Shown one piece after another: positions 9,695-13,076 of a stretch of 13,076 bases of DNA. The DNA comes from Actinomycetes bacterium. GTDB taxonomy: Bacteria > Bacillota_I > Bacilli_A > RF39 > UBA660. Positions within the stretch are counted from its first letter, which is position 1. Every line of letters begins with the position of its first letter. The stretch is taken from contig JAGKUT010000007.1 of assembly GCA_021152765.1 (NCBI GenBank), positions 1 through 13,076 of the forward strand. Reading direction: 5' to 3'. Made by a program: the position numbers and the translations under genes. The notes beneath the pieces were generated by a model. The model worked only from the letters and a program-made list of their open reading frames with translations. It had not been told where the DNA came from and ran no database searches.

Positions 9695-10392
9695 TGGTTG
9701 GTCATATTGATTCAATTGAGACTTTAGGTTTAGTTGATGGTCCTGGTATAAGGGTTGTGGTTTTTTTACAAGGATGTCCTTTGAGATGTTTATTTTGCCA
9801 CAATCCTGAAACATGGACATTAAATGATAAATTTTTAATTACTCCTGAGGAATTAGTTAGACATATATATAAGTACAGGAATTATTTTGGTACTGATGGT
9901 GGTGTGACTTTTTCTGGTGGGGAACCTTTATTTCAACATGATTTTTTATTAGAGTGTTTAAAATTGTGCAAAAAGATGGGAATAAATACTTGTTTAGATA
10001 CTTCTGGTTCTTGCACTGGTTATGAAGATATATTGAAGTATGTTGATTTGGTTATTTGGGATGTTAAGGCATTAGAAAATGATGCCTATCATAAAATGAC
10101 TGGTCAAGATATTAATGTTTCTTTAGATTTTTTGAAGTATTGTCAAGATAATGGTGTTAAGATGTGGATTAGGCAGGTTATTGTTCCTGGAATTAATGAT
10201 AATGTTTTATATATTAATAATTTAAAAGAATTTATAAAACCTTTAAAAAATATTCTAAAAGTTGAATTATTACCATATCATTTACTTGGCGTTTCTAAGT
10301 ATAAACAGTTAGGTATTCCTTATAGATTAGATGGAGTTCCAGCAATGGATAAGAGTAAGTGTGATGAACTTTATAAAGTATTAATGTCGTAA
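9694..10392 (+). CDS. pflA: Pyruvate formate-lyase activating enzyme
   Basis: A radical-SAM enzyme that abstracts hydrogen from Gly714 of PflB using a 4Fe-4S cluster and S-adenosylmethionine. The 232-aa product has the cluster motif CPLRCLFC (Cys28, Cys32, Cys35), followed by HNPETW, which is characteristic of PFL activases. Further motifs are VDGPGIR (14-20), the SAM-contact FSGGEPLFQ (73-81), DTSG, DVKALE and a late VELLPYHLLG strand. Only the CxxxCxxC cluster is present, with no ferredoxin-like insert, so it is a classical PflA rather than the larger activase of diol dehydratases. It overlaps pflB by one nucleotide, with GGAG at 9682-9685 as the likely ribosome-binding site. The 3' end of the gene forms one arm of the terminator at 10375-10418. 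Confidence 0.97.
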   Translation: MVGHIDSIETLGLVDGPGIRVVVFLQGCPLRCLFCHNPETWTLNDKFLITPEELVRHIYKYRNYFGTDGGVTFSGGEPLFQHDFLLECLKLCKKMGINTCLDTSGSCTGYEDILKYVDLVIWDVKALENDAYHKMTGQDINVSLDFLKYCQDNGVKMWIRQVIVPGINDNVLYINNLKEFIKPLKNILKVELLPYHLLGVSKYKQLGIPYRLDGVPAMDKSKCDELYKVLMS

Positions 10393-10418
10393 AATATTGA
10401 TACTTTTTTTATTTTTTT
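10375..10418 (+). terminator. Terminator of the ligA-pflB-pflA unit, overlapping the pflA 3' end
   Basis: The 11-bp stem pairs AAAGTATTAAT (10375-10385) with ATTGATACTTT (10396-10406); only one pair is G-U. The loop is 10 nt and contains part of the pflA stop codon. Two long T-runs follow (10404-10410 and 10412-10418). The left arm encodes the last residues of PflA. Confidence 0.82.
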
Positions 10419-10461
10419 ATATGTTTTACATACAAAAGATATTTATTTTTTTTTGATTGTT

Positions 10462-10470
10462 TGATATAAT
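10462..10470 (+). promoter_or_regulatory. Extended -10 promoter for the repeat-containing anchored protein
   Basis: TGATATAAT (TGn + TATAAT at 10465-10470) predicts a transcript start near 10477 and a ~21-nt leader with GGAAGGG at 10482-10488. This leaves the ATG at 10480 too close to the 5' end and favours the ATG at 10498. The upstream region is T-rich, with no clear -35. Confidence 0.6.
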
Positions 10471-10497
10471 TATTTTACAATGGAAGGGTATGATAGT

Positions 10498-11253
10498 ATG
10501 GATAATAATTCTAATAATAATGTTTCTGGTATTCCAAATGTAAGTGATATAAAATTTGATGATACACCAGCTGAATCTTTTGATAATTTATATGGAGGAA
10601 CAGCTAGTCAACCTGTTAGTAATGTAAATATGAGTCAAGGACCAAGTATGATTCCTAATCCTTCGATGGCTCCAAATATGAATCAAGCGCCAAGTATGCA
10701 ACCAAATCCAGGAATGACTCCAAATATGAATCAAGCACCAAGTATGCAATCAAATCCAGGAATGGCTCCAAATATGAACCAAGCACCAAGTATGCAACCA
10801 AATCCAGGAATGACTCCAAATATGAATCAAGCACCAAGTATGCAACCAAATCCAGGAATGACTTCAAATATGAATCAAGCACCAAGTATGCAATCAAATC
10901 CAGGAATGACTCCAAATATGAATCAAGCGCCAAGTATGCAACCAAATCCAGGAATGGCTCCAAATATGGATCAAGCACCAAGTATGCAACCAAATCCAGG
11001 TACAATTATTCAACCACAAGTGGAGAATCTATCTAGTATGGATATTGATGCTGAAAAGATGCAGTCAATCGAAGAGCAATTATCTAAGACAAGTCAATAT
11101 AATCCTGCAGATTTTCAACAAGAACAAATTACTATTCCTACTGATGATCAATATGAGAAGAATAAGTCTGGATTGGCATTTGTTATTGTCTTATTTATTA
11201 TACTTGCTTTGGTAATTGCATTATTACCACAAATAACTAAATTTATAAAATAG
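10498..11253 (+). CDS. Tail-anchored protein with Met/Pro/Asn/Gln-rich tandem repeats
   Basis: I do not recognise a family. The 251-aa product has four parts. The first is an Asn/Ser-rich, acidic N-terminus without a signal peptide (1-43). The second is eight tandem 16-residue units, the first degenerate (44-168), with consensus NMNQAPSMQPNPGMTP; they are almost uncharged and have three Met and four Pro per unit. The third is a linker rich in Gln and acidic residues, including DIDAEKMQSIEEQLSK, probably helical (169-223). The last is a single hydrophobic span at the C-terminus (about LAFVIVLFIILALVIALLP, 226-244) with the basic tail QITKFIK. The architecture is that of a tail-anchored membrane protein exposing a disordered domain, probably to the cytoplasm, though the topology is not certain. 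The start at 10498 fits GGAAGGG (10482-10488); the ATG at 10480 would add MEGYDS. It has its own promoter and terminator, so it is monocistronic. Confidence 0.88.
   Translation: MDNNSNNNVSGIPNVSDIKFDDTPAESFDNLYGGTASQPVSNVNMSQGPSMIPNPSMAPNMNQAPSMQPNPGMTPNMNQAPSMQSNPGMAPNMNQAPSMQPNPGMTPNMNQAPSMQPNPGMTSNMNQAPSMQSNPGMTPNMNQAPSMQPNPGMAPNMDQAPSMQPNPGTIIQPQVENLSSMDIDAEKMQSIEEQLSKTSQYNPADFQQEQITIPTDDQYEKNKSGLAFVIVLFIILALVIALLPQITKFIK
10627..11001 (+). repeat. 48-bp in-frame tandem repeat, one degenerate plus seven near-identical units
   Basis: The degenerate unit is 10627-10674. The near-perfect units start at 10675, 10723, 10771, 10819, 10867, 10915 and 10963, and the last lacks the final three codons. 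Among the seven, differences are confined to five codons: codon 3 (AAT/AAC/GAT), codon 5 (GCA/GCG), codon 10 (CCA/TCA), codon 15 (ACT/GCT) and codon 16 (CCA/TCA). The last unit also ends in GGT instead of GGA. The variants are combined in a mosaic way, as expected from unequal recombination or slippage. Because 48 is a multiple of three, gain or loss of units keeps the frame. Confidence 0.97.
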
Positions 11254-11263
11254 TTATGAATTT

Positions 11264-11295
11264 AAAAACATAGAAATTAGTTTTCTATGTTTTTT
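11264..11295. terminator. Bidirectional terminator between convergent genes
   Basis: A perfect 13-bp stem pairs AAAAACATAGAAA (11264-11276) with TTTCTATGTTTTT (11282-11294), with a 5-nt loop. T-runs follow on the plus strand, and on the minus strand the A-run becomes a T-run. It ends the repeat-protein gene on the plus strand, 10 nt after its stop. On the minus strand it covers the last codons (KNIEN) and stop of the RNHCP gene. Confidence 0.85.
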
Positions 11296-11585
11296 GATAG
11301 TTCAATTATTAGATCCATATTGTCATCTGTTGCCATTATATTTTTATGTGTTTGTTTACATTTTTCACATTTATATATTATTTTATATGTGTTTTTAAAT
11401 TTTTCTATTCCAATTGGTTTTAATAATCCTTTACATGGATTTTGTCTATCTCCAGGATTTATATCAACATGTTTTGAGTATAGACAGTGGTTGCAGTGAT
11501 CTCTCGTAGTATAGTTGAGTTTTTTGATTTTTTGTTTACATTTTTCACATATAAATTCTTCGTCAAGTTTTGTAAATTGTTTCAT
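11277..11585 (-). CDS. RNHCP-domain-like zinc-binding protein
   Basis: The 102-aa product matches the layout of the RNHCP family (Pfam RNHCP), small cysteine-rich proteins of unknown function. It has FICEKC (Cys13, Cys16), then RDHCNHCLYSKHVDINPGDR (28-47, Cys31, Cys34), Cys51 in the NPCKG position, and a final YKCEKC (Cys73, Cys76). Three CxxC knuckles plus a lone cysteine suggest one or two structural zincs. The name-giving RNHCP string is altered to RDHCN, with Asn to Asp and Pro to Asn, but HVD and PGDR are intact. The start fits GGTGA (11594-11590). It lies 28 nt downstream of the UPF0316 gene, with its own extended -10 in the gap, and its 3' codons form half of a bidirectional terminator. 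The assignment rests on remembered motif order. Confidence 0.82.
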   Translation of the reverse strand: MKQFTKLDEEFICEKCKQKIKKLNYTTRDHCNHCLYSKHVDINPGDRQNPCKGLLKPIGIEKFKNTYKIIYKCEKCKQTHKNIMATDDNMDLIIELSKNIEN

Positions 11586-11600
11586 GTTATCACCGGTTTA

Positions 11601-11609
11601 ATTATATCA
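11601..11609 (-). promoter_or_regulatory. Extended -10 promoter for the RNHCP gene
   Basis: On the minus strand the sequence reads TGATATAAT (TGn + TATAAT at 11606-11601). It starts 5 nt after the stop codon of the upstream gene. The expected transcription start, near 11594, coincides with the first base of the GGTGA ribosome-binding site, giving a leader of about 9 nt. Confidence 0.5.
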
Positions 11610-11613
11610 AATA

Positions 11614-12108
11614 TTATCTTTTAATAAAACCGTTTTGTATATATTTTGTTTCATTTATTACTATGAATGCATTTGGGTCGTTTTTATTTATTATATTTTT
11701 TAATTCTTCTAATGATTTATTATTTATTTGTATTATCAACATTTTTTGATTTTTGTTTTCTATATTTATTCTTGTAACTCCGTATTCTTTTTTTCTTAGT
11801 ATATTTTCTAGGTTATTATTTGTTGTTATTACTTGTACTGATACATATCCTTTTATATATTTATTTGATATTAATCCTCCTATATATGTTCCTGTAGAGA
11901 AACCTAATGCATAAGAGAATACTATAAATATACTGTTGTTGTTTGTATTTAATGCTTCTTTTACTACAAGAAACCATACTGTTATTTCTATAAAACCAAT
12001 TATGCTTGCGATGAGGTTTTTATTTTTTACTGTCATAATTGTTCTTACTGTCCCTAATGATACGTCTAGTATTCTTACTAAAAATATTTTTATGCATAGA
12101 AAAAGCAT
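11614..12108 (-). CDS. UPF0316 membrane protein (DUF5698 + DUF2179)
   Basis: The function is unknown. The 164-aa product has about three hydrophobic N-terminal segments (about 1-22, 32-50 and 59-82), including the family signature DVSLGTVRTIMTVKNKN (15-31) and IGFIEITVWF (37-46). A soluble C-terminal DUF2179 domain (about 90-162) contains KKEYGVTRI (106-114) and DPNAFIVINETKYIQNGF (144-161). In the related YitT-type proteins the DUF2179 domain is thought to bind a small ligand; whether that applies here is unknown. The start fits GGTGAT (12117-12112), 3 nt from ATG. The start codon lies in the stem of an 11-bp inverted repeat (12101-12143). It follows uppP by 43 nt on the same strand, so an envelope-related role is plausible but inferred only from context. 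Confidence 0.85.
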   Translation of the reverse strand: MLFLCIKIFLVRILDVSLGTVRTIMTVKNKNLIASIIGFIEITVWFLVVKEALNTNNNSIFIVFSYALGFSTGTYIGGLISNKYIKGYVSVQVITTNNNLENILRKKEYGVTRINIENKNQKMLIIQINNKSLEELKNIINKNDPNAFIVINETKYIQNGFIKR

Positions 12109-12143
12109 ATTATCACCATTTTTATTTTGTGAAATATGCTTTT
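12101..12143 (-). promoter_or_regulatory. Inverted repeat sequestering the UPF0316 gene start codon
   Basis: AAAAGCATATT (12101-12111) and AATATGCTTTT (12133-12143) are perfect 11-bp complements separated by 21 nt. In the minus-strand transcript the ATG (12108-12106) lies within the 3' arm and the GGTGAT ribosome-binding site (12117-12112) lies in the loop next to the stem. Five U residues follow the stem, so it could instead act as a weak terminator for uppP. A possible -10, TATAAA (12151-12146 on the minus strand), would start transcription inside the 5' arm and so avoid the full hairpin. The pairing is seen directly; the regulatory role is inferred. Confidence 0.5.
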
Positions 12144-12151
12144 ATTTTATA

Positions 12152-12964
12152 CTAAAAGAAAATTATTATTAAACTTCCTACTATTATACAATAGATGACA
12201 AAATATATAAGTTTTCCGTTTTTAACAATATTTTTAAACCATTTTGTTCCTATATATGTAAATATAAATGCCATGATCATACTTATTCCATAGTATAGAT
12301 ATTGTGTTAAAGTTAGGTTTGCTTCAAATAAATCTTTAATTCCTAGTAGTGCTGTTGCGATACTTATTGGAATGTAAAGTATGAATGAGAAGTCAAATGC
12401 TACTTCACGTTTTAAGTTTCTGAACATTCCTCCAACTATTGTTGCGCCACTTCTACTTATTCCTGGTAGTAGAGCGAATACTTGGAATATTCCTATTGTT
12501 AAGGCATCTTTTAATGTGATTTCTTTTGAATTTTTAATTCCTTTAAAGTCTTTTATTATAAATAAGAATATTGATGTTATTAATAGTGTTAGTCCTACAA
12601 ATTTTACATTTTCTTCTAAGAAATCAAATAGCCCTAGTTTTTCAACAATTAATCCTACTATTCCAGCAGGTATAGTAGCTATTATTATATACCAACTATA
12701 TTTATAATCATCTTTGTATTTTTTTTCTTTTGTTTTTAAATATCCGAAGAATCCTTTAATTAGTTTAATTATATTTTTTCTAAATAGTATTGCTATTGCG
12801 AGTAGGCTTCCTAGGTTTGTTATTGTTGCGAGTATTCCGTAGTCAATTGTATCTAGTCCTTTTAGTAGTTTTTGAAATATAAGTAAGTGTCCACTTGATG
12901 AAACTGGAATAGGTTCTGTTATTCCTTGTACTATTCCTAAAAAAATGTATTTTAATAATTCCAT
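12152..12964 (-). CDS. uppP: Undecaprenyl-diphosphatase UppP (BacA family)
   Basis: An integral membrane phosphatase that converts undecaprenyl diphosphate to the monophosphate lipid carrier used for peptidoglycan and other envelope glycans; overexpression of such enzymes is known to confer bacitracin resistance. The 270-aa product has the normal length and many hydrophobic spans. Both catalytic signatures are intact: GITEPIPVSSSGHL (14-27, with Glu17, the Ser22-24 run and His26) and PGISRSGATI (167-176, with Arg171). The start fits AGGTGAT (12974-12968), 3 nt from ATG. It is the first gene of the minus-strand group. Its codons favour A and C endings, the mirror image of the T/G-ending plus-strand genes. 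Retention of UppP suggests the organism makes at least some undecaprenyl-linked envelope polymer. Confidence 0.96.
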   Translation of the reverse strand: MELLKYIFLGIVQGITEPIPVSSSGHLLIFQKLLKGLDTIDYGILATITNLGSLLAIAILFRKNIIKLIKGFFGYLKTKEKKYKDDYKYSWYIIIATIPAGIVGLIVEKLGLFDFLEENVKFVGLTLLITSIFLFIIKDFKGIKNSKEITLKDALTIGIFQVFALLPGISRSGATIVGGMFRNLKREVAFDFSFILYIPISIATALLGIKDLFEANLTLTQYLYYGISMIMAFIFTYIGTKWFKNIVKNGKLIYFVIYCIIVGSLIIIFF

Positions 12965-12979
12965 ATAATCACCTACTTA

Positions 12980-12985
12980 ATTATA
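12980..12985 (-). promoter_or_regulatory. -10 element of the uppP promoter
   Basis: TATAAT on the minus strand lies 15 nt before the start codon. It predicts a transcript start near 12973, at the beginning of the AGGTGAT ribosome-binding site, and thus a leader of about 9 nt. TTTATT at 13008-13003, 17 bp away, is a poor -35. The TGn extension is absent (GTA instead). Confidence 0.45.
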
Positions 12986-13076
12986 TACTATTTTTATTTA
13001 TTAATAAATATTATTCTATTTTTTTCATAAAATTAATTAGGTTTGTATATTTTTTTATTTTTTGTTAATTTTATAT
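12986..13076. other. AT-rich intergenic end of window, no gene seen
   Basis: About 90 bases of A/T homopolymer-rich sequence upstream of uppP. It contains a short A/T palindrome (ATTTATT-AATAAAT) and several T-runs, but no open frame with a ribosome-binding site and no convincing hairpin with G-C pairs. It may hold upstream promoter elements for uppP. Confidence 0.5.

Noticed and set aside
10480..10497. Earlier ATG for the repeat protein (MEGYDS extension)
   Set aside because: It would lie about 3 nt from the predicted transcript start without a ribosome-binding site. GGAAGGG is correctly spaced for 10498.
10655..11005. Minus-strand frame of 116 codons with a repeating YLVLDSYLE-like pattern
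   Set aside because: It is the antisense reading of the 48-bp repeat, which stays open because one unit has no stop in that frame. There is no ribosome-binding site, no promoter and no non-repeat part, while the plus-strand frame has full signals and a sensible architecture.
12381..12707. Plus-strand frame of 108 codons inside uppP
   Set aside because: It is antisense to UppP, whose catalytic motifs are intact. There is no ribosome-binding site and no recognisable domain.

Overview
The window comes from a very AT-rich, small-genome, Gram-positive-type bacterium of the Mollicutes/Bacilli border, of the kind represented by wall-retaining or gut 'RF39-like' Mycoplasmatota and Acholeplasma relatives. 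This placement is an inference. The 5S rRNA is only about 104-106 nt and resembles mollicute 5S. Intergenic gaps are tiny and Shine-Dalgarno sites are of the GGTGA/AGGAGG type. UGA is used as a stop (tsaE), so the code is standard rather than the Mycoplasma UGA=Trp code. Pyruvate formate-lyase with its activase points to an anaerobic fermenter, and UppP points to undecaprenyl-phosphate recycling.

Layout, left to right. Positions 1-268 hold the 3' end of a 23S rRNA gene, a 67-nt spacer and the 5S gene, ending in a T12 tract. Positions 341-2809 are a tight plus-strand operon, tsaE-tsaB-rimI-tsaD, for tRNA t6A37 modification plus a RimI acetyltransferase. Positions 2870-3061 are an unrecognised 63-aa basic protein with its own terminator. 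Positions 3144-5228 are the helicase pcrA, behind the best sigma-70-type promoter in the window. Positions 5294-5449 are a 51-aa single-span membrane protein. Positions 5494-10392 are ligA-pflB-pflA, closely spaced and ended by a strong terminator. Positions 10498-11253 encode a 251-aa protein with 48-bp tandem repeats and a C-terminal membrane anchor. A bidirectional terminator then separates it from three minus-strand genes, in transcription order uppP (12964-12152), a UPF0316/DUF2179 membrane protein (12108-11614) and an RNHCP-type zinc-binding protein (11585-11277). The last ~90 bases hold no recognisable gene.

How the genes work together: TsaB, TsaD and TsaE form the threonylcarbamoyl-transfer machine, with TsaC presumably elsewhere. 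PflA makes the glycyl radical on PflB, and the pair yields acetyl-CoA and formate. LigA and PcrA serve replication and repair. UppP and its membrane neighbour belong to the envelope. No mobile element, CRISPR array, tRNA or defence system is visible. The least explained parts are the Met/Pro/Asn/Gln-repeat tail-anchored protein, the two small proteins flanking pcrA, and a hairpin that would bury the start codon of the UPF0316 gene. A recurrent promoter style (extended -10 TGnTATAAT with very short leaders) runs through the region.
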